A DNA stretch of 20,904 bases from CADDYX01 sp045809925. Lineage in GTDB: Bacteria; Verrucomicrobiota; Verrucomicrobiia; Chthoniobacterales; UBA10450. Below are positions 5,668-13,950 of the stretch, piece after piece. The stretch spans positions 1 through 20,904 of the forward strand of contig JBJMWX010000126.1 in the NCBI GenBank assembly GCA_045809925.1. Direction: 5' to 3'. The notes below the pieces were generated by a model that made no database searches, had not been told where the DNA came from, and saw nothing but the letters and a program-made list of their open reading frames with translations. Positions within the stretch are counted from its first letter, which is position 1. Each line of letters opens with the position of its first letter. A program made the position numbers and the translations under genes.

Positions 5668-6858
5668 ATGAATAAACCCGCAGCGCGCGAACTGCGTCTG
5701 GCCCGCCGGATGGCGCGGCTCGGCACGGAAACCGCCTTCGAGGTCCTGGTTAAGGCGCGAGCGCTCGAGGCGCTCGGGCGCGACATTGTTCATCTCGAGA
5801 TTGGCGAGCCCGACTTCGATACGCCCGGCAACATCATCGGTGCGGGAGTGGATGCGCTGCACAAGGGATTCACCCATTACGGGCCGTCCGCCGGATTGCC
5901 GCAACTGCGGGAGACGATCGCGCAATATGTCAGCGAGACCCGCCGAGTGGAGGTTTCGCCGGACGAGGTCGTTGTCGTGCCAGGCGGAAAACCAATCATC
6001 TTTTTCTCCATTCTCGCCCTCGCCGACGAAGGCGATGAAGTGATCTACCCAAACCCCGGTTTTCCGATCTACGAGTCGATGATCGAGTACGTGGGCGCGA
6101 AACCCGTTCCGATCCAGTTACGGGAGGAAATGGATTTCCGCCTCGATGTGGATGAGCTGGCCCAACTGGTCAACGACCGGACGAAGCTGATTATCCTCAA
6201 TTCGCCCCAGAACCCGACCGGTGGCGTGCTCGAAAAAGAGGATATCGACGCCATTGCACAGGCGATCGGCGATCGCAATGTCATGGTCTTGACGGATGAG
6301 ATCTACAGCCGCCTGATTTTTGAGGGGGAACACCATTCGATCATGTCGGTCGATGGCATGAAGGAGCGCTCCATTCTCCTCGACGGATTTTCGAAGACCT
6401 ACGCAATGACGGGGTGGCGGATGGGCTATGGCGTCATGCGCCCCGACCTCGCCGCCCATGTCGCGCGGCTGATGACGAATTCCAACTCCTGCACGGCGAG
6501 CTTCACCCAGGTCGCGGGCATCGAAGCTCTGCGGGGTCCGCAGGAATCGGTCGATGCCATGTGTGCTGAATTCAAACGCCGGCGCGACGTAATGGTCGCG
6601 GGCCTGAATGAGATCAAAGGCTTCTCCTGCCGTTTGCCCAAAGGCGCGTTCTACGTTTTCCCCAACATTACAAAAACCGGCTGGCCTTCGAAGAAGCTGG
6701 CCGATGCCCTTCTGGACGAAGCTGGCGTGGCCGGACTCTCCGGAACAGCCTTCGGCGCATTCGGCGAAGGTTACCTGCGCTTCAGCGTCGCCAATTCGAT
6801 CGAGAACATAGACAAGGCGCTCGAACGCGTCGGCGCCTGGGCGGAGAAGAACCTCTGA
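5668..6858 (+). CDS. PLP-dependent class I/II aminotransferase (aspartate aminotransferase-like)
   Basis: 396 aa, the full length of a fold-type I aminotransferase. The PLP lysine is K243 in DGFSKTYAMTGWRMGY. N182 (SPQNPTGG), D210 and Y213 (TDEIYS) contact the cofactor, and R371 (YLRFSVANS) is the substrate carboxylate arginine. The N-terminal HLEIGEPDFDTP and 'HYGPSAGLPQLR' motifs are typical of the AspC/AlaT-like subgroup. It transfers amino groups between an amino acid and a 2-oxo acid in the cytoplasm; aspartate, alanine or another substrate cannot be told apart here. The start ATG 5668 has a weak GCGAGCG upstream; M15 is a possible alternative. The 2-hydroxyacid dehydrogenase follows 101 bp later on the same strand. 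Confidence 0.92.
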   Translation: MNKPAARELRLARRMARLGTETAFEVLVKARALEALGRDIVHLEIGEPDFDTPGNIIGAGVDALHKGFTHYGPSAGLPQLRETIAQYVSETRRVEVSPDEVVVVPGGKPIIFFSILALADEGDEVIYPNPGFPIYESMIEYVGAKPVPIQLREEMDFRLDVDELAQLVNDRTKLIILNSPQNPTGGVLEKEDIDAIAQAIGDRNVMVLTDEIYSRLIFEGEHHSIMSVDGMKERSILLDGFSKTYAMTGWRMGYGVMRPDLAAHVARLMTNSNSCTASFTQVAGIEALRGPQESVDAMCAEFKRRRDVMVAGLNEIKGFSCRLPKGAFYVFPNITKTGWPSKKLADALLDEAGVAGLSGTAFGAFGEGYLRFSVANSIENIDKALERVGAWAEKNL

Positions 6859-6866
6859 GGATTTCG

Positions 6867-6889
6867 GATTGCGGAGTGCCGATTGCGGA
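6867..6889 (+). repeat. Short direct repeat GATTGCGGA x2
   Basis: GATTGCGGA occurs at 6867-6875 and 6881-6889 (14-bp period), preceded by a related ATTTCGGATT. It lies in the spacer between the aminotransferase and the dehydrogenase and may be a remnant of a dispersed intergenic repeat. No function is visible. Confidence 0.35.
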
Positions 6890-6959
6890 AAGAGATGAAG
6901 TTCACGCGCCTGGCCGCTAGCGTTTGATGTGTTCCTGATTTGGCGATTGGTTTTTCATT

Positions 6960-8078
6960 ATGACTGAAAAGAAACGGTTCCGCGTTTTTGCCACTTCACG
7001 CATCGGCGATCCGGCCGAGAAGCGCCTGCGCGAGCGCGGCTATGAGCTTGAGGTTTACCAGGGGCCGGAAGCGCCGCCGAAGAAACTCATCATCGAGAAG
7101 GTGAAGAGCGGGATCGATGGACTGATTACCACCTTGCGCGACCAGATCGACGCGGAGGTATTTGAAGCCGGCAAAGGTACGCTGAAGGTGGTGGCACAAA
7201 TCGCGGTCGGGTTTGACAACATCAATCGCGCCGACGCGAACAAGTACAAGATTCCCTTCACGAACACGGCCGATGTGCTGACCGAAGCGACGGCCGAGTT
7301 CGCCTTCTTCATGATGGGCATGCTTGCGCGCAAGATGTGGCAGAGCGAGCGCCTGGTGCGCGAACAAACCTGGCCTTCGTGGCATCCCTTCCTGCCGTTC
7401 CTTGGCGATGAAGTCACCGGCAAGACGATTGCCGTTATCGGAACCGGACGGATCGGCCTGGCCATGATTAAGAAGTGCTCCGGGTTCGACATGAACATCC
7501 TGTGCTACGACCCGGTTTATCAGAATCAACACTTCATCGATGCCATCCAGGAGGTGATCGATTTGCGGCACGCGCGCGGCATGCAAAAGGAACGGACTTC
7601 GATCAGGTACGTGGATTTCGAGCAGGCATTACGCGACGCTGATTACGTCAGCATCCACGTACCGCTGTTGCGCGAAGGGGAAACTGAGCGCCCGACCTAC
7701 CACTTGATCAACCAGACGACGCTCAAGCTGATGAAGCCGACCGCGTATCTCGTCAACAGCTCACGCGGACCGGTCGTAGACGAGCAGGCGCTTGCCCAGG
7801 CGCTCAAAGACAAGGTCATTGCCGGCGCGGCGCTGGACGTCTTCGAGAAGGAGCCACTTCCGCCAGGATCGCCGTTACTCGATCGGGAAATAGCCGATCG
7901 CACCCGGTTGTTCCATCACTTCGCCAGTGGCGCACAGATCACCCGCCTCTCCGTTGATCCCGACAAAGGCATGGCAGGGCGGACGGTCCAGGGTTTGATC
8001 GACGTGCTCGAGGCCAATCATGGCGGTGATCCGGCGAAGATGCCCTACGTCGTGAACAAGGAAGCCTTTGCGGACTAG
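6960..8078 (+). CDS. D-isomer 2-hydroxyacid dehydrogenase, HPR1-like (hydroxypyruvate/glyoxylate reductase)
   Basis: 372 aa with the two-domain fold of the family. The Rossmann motif is G161-T-G-R-I-G166. The catalytic residues are R269 in NSSRGPVVDE, E298 in DVFEKEP, and a histidine in FHHFASGA, best placed at H320. Between the nucleotide-binding motif and the next strands there is an extra segment ('DPVYQNQHFIDAIQEVIDL' and onward) in the position where plant peroxisomal hydroxypyruvate reductase HPR1 also carries an insertion. I therefore favour NAD(P)H-dependent reduction of hydroxypyruvate or glyoxylate. Substrate remains inference. The aminotransferase upstream and two small genes downstream (gaps of 18 and 4 nt) may be co-transcribed. 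No clear Shine-Dalgarno before ATG 6960. Confidence 0.88.
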   Translation: MTEKKRFRVFATSRIGDPAEKRLRERGYELEVYQGPEAPPKKLIIEKVKSGIDGLITTLRDQIDAEVFEAGKGTLKVVAQIAVGFDNINRADANKYKIPFTNTADVLTEATAEFAFFMMGMLARKMWQSERLVREQTWPSWHPFLPFLGDEVTGKTIAVIGTGRIGLAMIKKCSGFDMNILCYDPVYQNQHFIDAIQEVIDLRHARGMQKERTSIRYVDFEQALRDADYVSIHVPLLREGETERPTYHLINQTTLKLMKPTAYLVNSSRGPVVDEQALAQALKDKVIAGAALDVFEKEPLPPGSPLLDREIADRTRLFHHFASGAQITRLSVDPDKGMAGRTVQGLIDVLEANHGGDPAKMPYVVNKEAFAD

Positions 8079-8096
8079 TTCGGCAGGGAAGGACGG

Positions 8097-8420
8097 TTGA
8101 AGAAGAAGTTTCCCTGGCTCGTTTATCTTCTTCTCCTCGGGCTGATCGTAGCTTTTGCGCTCACGCCAGTCGGTAGCGTGATCATCGCCGGCGTAGTCGC
8201 CAATGCAAACGGCTGCAGCCTGGACGAAGGATCGCCGCACCCGTGCGTGATCGCCGGGCATGATTACGGCCAGACGCTATATACCATGGGGGTGCTCGGC
8301 TGGCTGATGTTGCTCACGTTGCCGGCCGGCGGCGTCGCTGGCTTCCTTTGGCTCGTTCTGCTCCTATTCCACCACTCGAGATGGAAACGCCGCGCCGTGG
8401 CAGCCGAGGCGAATACTTGA
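8097..8420 (+). CDS. Small two-helix membrane protein, TTG start
   Basis: 107 aa. Hydrophobic helix 1 spans about residues 7-35 (WLVYLLLLGLIVAFAL); a loop carries two Cys (NGCSLDEGSPHPC) that could pair; helix 2 spans about 64-90 (LGWLMLLTLPAGGVAGFLW). A basic tail follows. TTG 8097 is chosen because the AGGGAAGGA stretch (8085-8093) precedes it, MKKKFPW is a typical membrane-protein start, and no ATG occurs before residue 64. It lies 18 nt after the dehydrogenase and 4 nt before the DUF488 gene. Function unknown. Confidence 0.7.
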   Translation: MKKKFPWLVYLLLLGLIVAFALTPVGSVIIAGVVANANGCSLDEGSPHPCVIAGHDYGQTLYTMGVLGWLMLLTLPAGGVAGFLWLVLLLFHHSRWKRRAVAAEANT

Positions 8421-8424
8421 TTAG

Positions 8425-8817
8425 ATGATCAGAACGAAGTCGGTCCATTCTCCAGTCGAGCCGCAGACGGACGGATTGCGTATCCTGGCTGCACGCCTGC
8501 GCGGACGCGGCCTGCCCGCCGATCGTTATGACGTGTGGATGGCGAACCTGGGGCCGAGCGAAAAGCTTCTACGCGAGATGCAGGCCGGGAAAATCAGCTG
8601 GGCGCACTTCCGCCGGTCCTACCGGGACGAGCTATTCGAAGACGGATCGGTCGACGACCGTAATCGCACGATTAAGAACCATGGCCAGAAGTTTACTTTG
8701 CGTCTGCTCCAGCACCTCGCCCGGTCACAAACGATCACGCTCCTTTGTCACTGCGCCGAAGATCAGCGTCACTGTCATCGGGACGTCCTAAAGGAAATCC
8801 TTCGTGGCAAAATCTAA
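8425..8817 (+). CDS. DUF488 family protein
   Basis: 130 aa, the usual size of the family. It shows the DUF488 order: basic N-terminal strand, GLPADRYDVWMANLGPS region, helix 'ISWAHFRRSYRDELF', and the C-terminal strand-turn TLLCHCAEDQRHCHRDVLKEIL with C108, C110 and C117. The C-x-C-x(6)-C-H-R motif is the family hallmark and may bind a metal or nucleic acid; the biochemical role is not established. The protein is cytoplasmic. The gene begins 4 nt after the membrane protein stop, indicating one transcript. Confidence 0.85.
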   Translation: MIRTKSVHSPVEPQTDGLRILAARLRGRGLPADRYDVWMANLGPSEKLLREMQAGKISWAHFRRSYRDELFEDGSVDDRNRTIKNHGQKFTLRLLQHLARSQTITLLCHCAEDQRHCHRDVLKEILRGKI

Positions 8818-8830
8818 AGCGCTCGCGCAC

Positions 8831-8862
8831 CCATCGACATGCCTCTGTATGTTCCGCGATGG
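8831..8862. terminator. Imperfect stem-loop between convergent genes
   Basis: CCATCG-ACAT-(8 nt)-ATGT-tccg-CGATGG forms a 10-bp stem with a 4-nt bulge in the 46-bp gap between the DUF488 stop and the end of the minus-strand small membrane protein. No U-tract is present. A bidirectional terminator is plausible from position only. Confidence 0.3.
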
Positions 8863-8863
8863 C

Positions 8864-9085
8864 TTACGCCCGGTGCGGCACCGCCGGTGCGATGATCGCG
8901 CTGCGCACGACATTCGATGGCATCGTGACCGCCTCGCGGCCGAACTGCGAGACGGCGAACACCGTGCTCATGATCAGCACCGCATATGCGAGAGTCTCGA
9001 AACGGCTGCGCTGCTTTTCCTCTTCGCGCAAAATTAGCGCGTAAGTCGATTCGAAGCCTTCAGGGTTGGTTGGGTTTGCTTTCAC
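8864..9085 (-). CDS. Small single-pass membrane protein, GTG start
   Basis: 73 aa. A charged N-terminus (FESTYALILREEEKQRSRFE) is followed by one hydrophobic helix (residues 32-47, LAYAVLIMSTVFAVSQ) and a short tail. GTG 9085 is strongly supported by AAAGGAGG at 9095-9102, 9 nt upstream. The gene stands alone, convergent with the DUF488 gene. No family recognised. Confidence 0.72.
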   Translation of the reverse strand: MKANPTNPEGFESTYALILREEEKQRSRFETLAYAVLIMSTVFAVSQFGREAVTMPSNVVRSAIIAPAVPHRA

Positions 9086-9094
9086 TGCTGTCTA

Positions 9095-9102
9095 CCTCCT
9101 TT
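9095..9102 (-). promoter_or_regulatory. Strong Shine-Dalgarno AAAGGAGG
   Basis: This is a near-complete anti-16S complement 9 nt before the GTG at 9085. It decides the non-ATG start of the small membrane protein and shows that this organism uses canonical ribosome binding. Confidence 0.75.
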
Positions 9103-9334
9103 GTTTATGAGATGCAGCGAGGCTGCCGATTGGATTCAACATTTGTGCCGAATTCGATCGACTCCCCTGCTCCTCACTGAATAGACGCCGCCGCCAGCCG
9201 CCTTTGTCTCTCCCGTGCGCCGCCGCCTTCTTCATACAGCCAACCAAGAATTCCACGGCGACTCGGACGAATCCGTCGTCTTCTCTGTAGATTTGGCTCG
9301 AACTCTCAAGGCGCGCTTTTTTAAGCTTCGCTCC

Positions 9335-9922
9335 GTGAAAAAGAGAACAAGCAACCTGGTGATCGCGCTCTGCTTCGTCGTACCTCTTATTTCAGTCAGC
9401 GGACCGCTTAGTTACGCGGCCGAAATCAGCGGCATTAAGTTACCCGATCAGGTCAGCCTTGAAGGCAAGACGCTGAAGCTGAACGGCGCCGGGCTGAGGC
9501 AGGCGACCATTCTGAAGGTGAATGTCTACGCCGGCGGTTTGTACCTGGAAACGGCTTCGCAGGACGCGGACGCAATCGCGAAATCCGATCAGCTTAAGGC
9601 CATCGAGATGGTGTTTATGCGCGATGTGAGCGCAAAGCAGATCGCTGACGCGTTGAACGGAGATGTAGACAAGAACTGCGAAGCGGACTGCTCAAAATTG
9701 AAGGCTCAGCTCGGGACATTGGCCGGTGCGCTCAAGGATATGAAACAAGGCGAGAAGATGACTTACCACTTCCTTGCCGATCGGGTCGATGTCTTTGCCG
9801 GCGGCGCGAAGCTCGGCGCGTTGCAAGGCAAGGAAGCCAGCCGTCAGATGATTCGTTGCTGGATCGGCAAAAACCCACCGAACACCGGACTGAAGGAGGG
9901 ACTGCTCGGGATCAGGAAGTAG
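9335..9922 (+). CDS. Exported chalcone-isomerase-fold protein
   Basis: 195 aa from GTG 9335. Residues 1-28 are a signal peptide (KKRTSN, then LVIALCFVVPLISVSG, cut at SYA-AE). The mature part opens EISGIKLPDQVSLEGKTLKL and continues 'GLRQATILKVNVYAGGLYLE', the pattern of the bacterial chalcone isomerase-like domain. It ends 'SRQMIRCWIGKNPPNTGLK'. Bacterial members are secreted and of uncertain function; plant-type isomerase activity is not implied. An upstream in-frame GTG at 9215 would add a 40-residue polar N-terminus before the signal sequence, so I reject it. The 3' end overlaps the convergent ornithine cyclodeaminase-like gene by 11 bp. Confidence 0.85.
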   Translation: MKKRTSNLVIALCFVVPLISVSGPLSYAAEISGIKLPDQVSLEGKTLKLNGAGLRQATILKVNVYAGGLYLETASQDADAIAKSDQLKAIEMVFMRDVSAKQIADALNGDVDKNCEADCSKLKAQLGTLAGALKDMKQGEKMTYHFLADRVDVFAGGAKLGALQGKEASRQMIRCWIGKNPPNTGLKEGLLGIRK

Positions 9923-10814
9923 CTGCCAAGGCCTTGCGATAGACGAGGTCGGCACTCACCACATCTTCGACCGCGACACCCACCGACTTGAAGAGCGTGA
10001 TCTCGTCAGGCGACTCGCGGCCGGCCTTTACTCCGGCGATTACTTCACCTAACTCGGCGAACACCTCTTCCGCAGCGATGACGTCGCCCGACTCCTTCAT
10101 CGCCGCCTCTCGCGAGTCGACGTAGAGTCGCGCCCTGCGAAGGACCGCGTCATCGACTTCGCGCCAGTTGGGACGCGTCGCGCCGACCGCATTGATGTGC
10201 GTGCCCGGAGCGAGCCATTCGCCTCGCAGCACCGGAGTTGTCGACGAAGTCGCAACGACGATAACGTCCGCATTGCGCACCGCTTCTTCTGCGGAAGCAA
10301 CAGCGGTGATACCGCACTCGCGTGCGAGTTTCGCGGCGTGGCGCGGGCTCCAGATTCGCACCTCGGAAAACGGCCTTACCAGCCTCAAAGCTTCGAGGTG
10401 GCTGCGGGCCTGAACTCCTGAACCAAGAATCGCCAGGACCGACACACCAGCATGCGCCAGAACCTGTGTCGCCGCAGCCGAAGCCGCGGCGGTGCGCATC
10501 TCGGTAATCAGCCGTCCATCCATCGTGACGAGCGGCTCGCCCGTCTCGGCGCGAAACAGCTGAATGACCGCGTGGTGCGTCGGGAGCCCTTCGTTATTCG
10601 GATAGAAAGTAACGAGTTTCGCACCAAGCACGTGTCGCGAAGCCGCATAGGCCGGCATGATGCCGAAAAAGCCGTTGTGCTCGAGGACGCTAACTACCCG
10701 CCGCACCGGTTGCTGCACCTTGCCCAGCGACAAATCGCGCAATGCCTCTGCCATTGCTGGTATGAGCTCCTCCATCCGAAGGAGCTTGCGGACCTGTTCT
10801 TCGTCTAAAAACAA
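9912..10814 (-). CDS. Ornithine cyclodeaminase / mu-crystallin family protein, TTG start
   Basis: 300 aa. Family features are the N-terminal helix FLDEEQVRKLLRMEELIPAM, 'GFFGIMPAYAA', K66 in GAKLVTFYPNN, R107 in EMRTAAASAAAT, the dinucleotide motif G131-S-G-V-Q-A136, and late VGATRPNWREVDDAV. Members are NAD(P)-dependent deaminating cyclases or amino/imino acid dehydrogenases; the substrate is not determinable. TTG 10814 begins one base after the TGA of the upstream propeller gene, giving probable translational coupling. The first in-frame ATG (10775) would delete the conserved first helix. It is the last gene of the minus-strand operon 14727-9912. Confidence 0.85.
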   Translation of the reverse strand: MFLDEEQVRKLLRMEELIPAMAEALRDLSLGKVQQPVRRVVSVLEHNGFFGIMPAYAASRHVLGAKLVTFYPNNEGLPTHHAVIQLFRAETGEPLVTMDGRLITEMRTAAASAAATQVLAHAGVSVLAILGSGVQARSHLEALRLVRPFSEVRIWSPRHAAKLARECGITAVASAEEAVRNADVIVVATSSTTPVLRGEWLAPGTHINAVGATRPNWREVDDAVLRRARLYVDSREAAMKESGDVIAAEEVFAELGEVIAGVKAGRESPDEITLFKSVGVAVEDVVSADLVYRKALAATS

Positions 10815-10815
10815 A

Positions 10816-13800
10816 TCACGTCTTGCCGGGCGGTGCCGCGATCGGCTGCATACCCTTCGACTGCAGCGCCTGATTGACTGCCGGCAGTTCGGTGGTTACC
10901 AGCTTCTCGAAGTCTGCGTTGACGTCGCCAAGCTCGCGACGCAGCGCATCATGGTAAGCCAGTTGGTAATCACCCGGCTTGCCTTCATAGCTGAGGATCG
11001 CGTTGTAAAGCTGGTCCGTGTGCTCGCGCAGCCGTTCTTCACCGGTAATCGCGCCGCCCTCCGTCGTGGCGACAATCTGTTTTCGCGTCGCGTCCAGTTT
11101 CGCGTCGAAGTCGGAAAGCTGCTTGCGTAGTGCCTCATCCGAGGCGGTGCCGGCTGCCTTGGCCACCGCGCCTCGCACGGCAATGATCCGGTCCATCAAA
11201 GCACTCTCGTCGTTGAACAGGTCGCGCACTTTCATTGCGGCGTCGTACTGCGCTTTTCGATCTGCATCGCTAAAGGTGGCACGGCGGTCACGCCCCACTG
11301 TAACCTTGGTTTCGGTGACCTTGCTTCCCTTGGTCATTCGCACGGTGTAGGTCCCGGGCAGCACACGCGGGCCGCGTGTCGCGCCGAACGTGATCTGTGC
11401 CCCGGGCGGCACCCGCGGCGGCTTTTCGTGCATGTTCCAGGTAACACGGTTCAGACCGGGCCGCGTGCTCGCGGGGAGGTCATCAACCACGCGGCCAGTG
11501 CTATCGAGCACCTCGAGCTTGAGCTTGCCGAACAAATGCCGTGCCTTCTGGTAGTAGGTAATAACCGCTCCGTCCGCCGGATTTTCGCCGGTGAAGACGG
11601 CATCGCCATTAGCCCAGCCGCCACGCGTCTCGATCCGCTGCTGCGACGGTTCGCCGGCAACGAAAACCGCCTCCTGCGCGAGCGTGTCGGGAGTCAGCGT
11701 GCGCAGAGGCGTCAGGTCATCGAGGATCCACATGCCGCGACCGTGTGTAGCGAGCACAAGATCATTGTCGCGCGGCTGAATAGCCAGGTCGCGAACCGCG
11801 ACTCCGCGCGGGAAACGCTCGCCCTTGAATTGCGCCCAGGAGTTACCGCCGTCGATCGAAATATAAAGGCCGAACTCCGTCCCGAGGAAGAGCAGGTTCT
11901 GCTTCACCGGATCCTCCTTGATGACGTGCGCATACCCGCGAACTCCCTTTGCGTTCTCCGGCGTAAGAAGCGGCGTCCAAGTCTTACCGTAGTCGACGGT
12001 CTGATAGACATACGGCGCCATCTCGCCAAACGTGTGCCGGTCGAAAGCAACCAGCGCGACCGCGGGATCGAAGTTCCCGGCCTGCACCCAGCTCACCCAT
12101 GAGTTGAGTGGCAGACCTTTGACGTTGCCCACGACGTTAGTCCACGTTTTGCCGCCGTCGCGGGTCAACTGGACGTTGCCATCATCTGTCCCTACCCAGA
12201 TCAGGTTCTTGTCCTTGGGCGACTCACTGATGGAATAGATGGTCGTGTGCATCTCAGCGGCCGAATTATCAATCGTAACGCCGCCGGACTGTTCCTGTTT
12301 CTGCTTTTCCGGATCGTTGGTAGTCAGGTCGGGCGAAACACGTTCCCAGCTCTGGCCGTGGTCACGGGAGCGGAAGAGAAACTGCGCACCGATGTAGATG
12401 GTGCCTTTGTCGTTGGGCGATAACGCAATCGGCGTATTCCAGTTCCAACGCAGCTTCTCCTTGTAGTTTGGCCGCGGCTGAATGTCACGTGTCTCGTGGG
12501 TGTGGCGATTGACCCGCCCGATGTTGCCGCCCTGGGCTTCGGCATAAAGATAGTTCGGATCCGCCGGGTCGGAGAACATCCAGAAGCCATCGCCGCCGAA
12601 CATATTCTCCCACTGCGCATTGCTAATGCCGCTCGGGTATTCGGATTGACCAACCCATGAGCTGTTATCCTGCAGACCACCGTAAACCTGGTAGGGATCC
12701 GCCTCGTCGAGACTTACATGGTAGAACTGCGAGACCGGGAGGTTCTCGCCTTTCCACCACTTGCTTCCGCCGTTGTAGGAGTACCACATCCCACCATCGT
12801 CACCGCTGAAGACGGTTTGCGGGTTGGTCGGATCGATCCACACGTCGTGCACGTCACCATGTGTGCCCTGGAACCCGCCGACCACAGAGAAGCTCTTGCC
12901 CGCGTCCTCCGTCATAATAAGGGCGCCGTCCGTTTTAAATACCCGGTCCGGGTTCTTCGGATCGACGATCAGGTTGGCGAAATAGAATGGCCGCCAGACC
13001 ATCCAGTTACTCTTGTCTCTCTTGTCCCAGGTTGCACCACCGTCATCCGAGACAAAGAGAGCGCTTTCGGTGGATTCAACTACGCAGTAAATGCGCTTCG
13101 CATTGGTAGGTGCGATGGCGATCGCGAGGCGCCCATAGGGCTTGCTTGGAAATCCTTTGCTGTTTTCCGGTGTGACTTCGCTCCAGGTCGTTCCTCCATC
13201 CGTGCTCCGGAACAAACCGCTTCCCGATGGCGCGCTCGGACCATCACCGCCGGAGCGGAAGGTCCAGCCTTTGCGGCGGAAGTCCCACATGCAAGCGTAG
13301 AGCACGCTCGCGTTCGTCGGATCGATCACCACTTCCGAACAGCCGGTGGAGGGATTCGCCCCCTTCAGAACCAGGTTCCATGTCTTGCCGCCATCGGTTG
13401 TCTTGTAAAGCCCACGGTCCGGAGAATCGCTCCACAAGTTACCCGGCACCGCGGCAAAGACGGTGTCGCTGCTTTGCGGACTGACGAGGATTCTTGCGAT
13501 CCGTTCCGACTTGGGCAGCCCGACGTTGTTCCAGGTATCACCGCCATCGGTCGACTTGTAGATACCGTCGCCGATGGAAACGCTATTGCGTGTCCACGAT
13601 TCGCCTGTCCCGACCCAGATGTTGCGCGCGTTCTTCGGGTCAAACGCGATCGCGCCGACCGATTGGACCGGCTGTTGATCGAAAACGGGTTTATAGCGCG
13701 TTCCGCCGTCGGTCGATTTCCAGACGCCGCCGCTGGCCGCGCCGACAAAGAGCGTGATTTTTCCACTTGGCTCATGCACGCCGGCAATGGCGGAGATACG

Positions 13801-13935
13801 GCCGCTCATCGTGGCCGATCCAATGTTCCGGACGCCGAGTCCGGAAATCGTGGCGGAGGAATATTGCGGCGCCTGATCGGCAGCTTGCGCGCCCGATGCG
13901 AGCACGAGGGCGTAAATCAATTTCGAAATCTTCAT
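10816..13935 (-). CDS. Large secreted Asp-box (VPS10/sortilin-like) beta-propeller protein
   Basis: 1039 aa. Residues 1-18 form a signal peptide (MKISKLIYALVLASGAQA). The propeller region (about 30-740) contains many Asp-boxes, such as KSTDGGTRY (from K73), YKSTDGGDTW, KTTDGGKTW, FRSTDGGTTW, VSDDGGATW, 'LTRDGGKTW' and SIDGGNSW, alternating with 'IAFDPKNARNIWVGTGES'-type strands. It ends with the family-typical ATHGRGMWILDD. A beta-rich module follows (TGRVVDDLPASTRPGLNRVTW), then a helical tail. It is exported and probably binds or cleaves an extracellular polymer or protein, but no catalytic residues can be named. AAGGAGAG at 13943-13950 supports ATG 13935. It starts 15 nt after the LolA-like gene and is followed at once by the cyclodeaminase-like gene. 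Confidence 0.9.
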   Translation of the reverse strand: MKISKLIYALVLASGAQAADQAPQYSSATISGLGVRNIGSATMSGRISAIAGVHEPSGKITLFVGAASGGVWKSTDGGTRYKPVFDQQPVQSVGAIAFDPKNARNIWVGTGESWTRNSVSIGDGIYKSTDGGDTWNNVGLPKSERIARILVSPQSSDTVFAAVPGNLWSDSPDRGLYKTTDGGKTWNLVLKGANPSTGCSEVVIDPTNASVLYACMWDFRRKGWTFRSGGDGPSAPSGSGLFRSTDGGTTWSEVTPENSKGFPSKPYGRLAIAIAPTNAKRIYCVVESTESALFVSDDGGATWDKRDKSNWMVWRPFYFANLIVDPKNPDRVFKTDGALIMTEDAGKSFSVVGGFQGTHGDVHDVWIDPTNPQTVFSGDDGGMWYSYNGGSKWWKGENLPVSQFYHVSLDEADPYQVYGGLQDNSSWVGQSEYPSGISNAQWENMFGGDGFWMFSDPADPNYLYAEAQGGNIGRVNRHTHETRDIQPRPNYKEKLRWNWNTPIALSPNDKGTIYIGAQFLFRSRDHGQSWERVSPDLTTNDPEKQKQEQSGGVTIDNSAAEMHTTIYSISESPKDKNLIWVGTDDGNVQLTRDGGKTWTNVVGNVKGLPLNSWVSWVQAGNFDPAVALVAFDRHTFGEMAPYVYQTVDYGKTWTPLLTPENAKGVRGYAHVIKEDPVKQNLLFLGTEFGLYISIDGGNSWAQFKGERFPRGVAVRDLAIQPRDNDLVLATHGRGMWILDDLTPLRTLTPDTLAQEAVFVAGEPSQQRIETRGGWANGDAVFTGENPADGAVITYYQKARHLFGKLKLEVLDSTGRVVDDLPASTRPGLNRVTWNMHEKPPRVPPGAQITFGATRGPRVLPGTYTVRMTKGSKVTETKVTVGRDRRATFSDADRKAQYDAAMKVRDLFNDESALMDRIIAVRGAVAKAAGTASDEALRKQLSDFDAKLDATRKQIVATTEGGAITGEERLREHTDQLYNAILSYEGKPGDYQLAYHDALRRELGDVNADFEKLVTTELPAVNQALQSKGMQPIAAPPGKT

Positions 13936-13950
13936 TGCTGCTCTCTCCTT

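Noticed and set aside
9215..9334. Upstream GTG start for the chalcone-isomerase-like protein
   Set aside because: It would place 40 polar residues before an obvious signal peptide; GTG 9335 directly precedes KKRTSN and the hydrophobic core.
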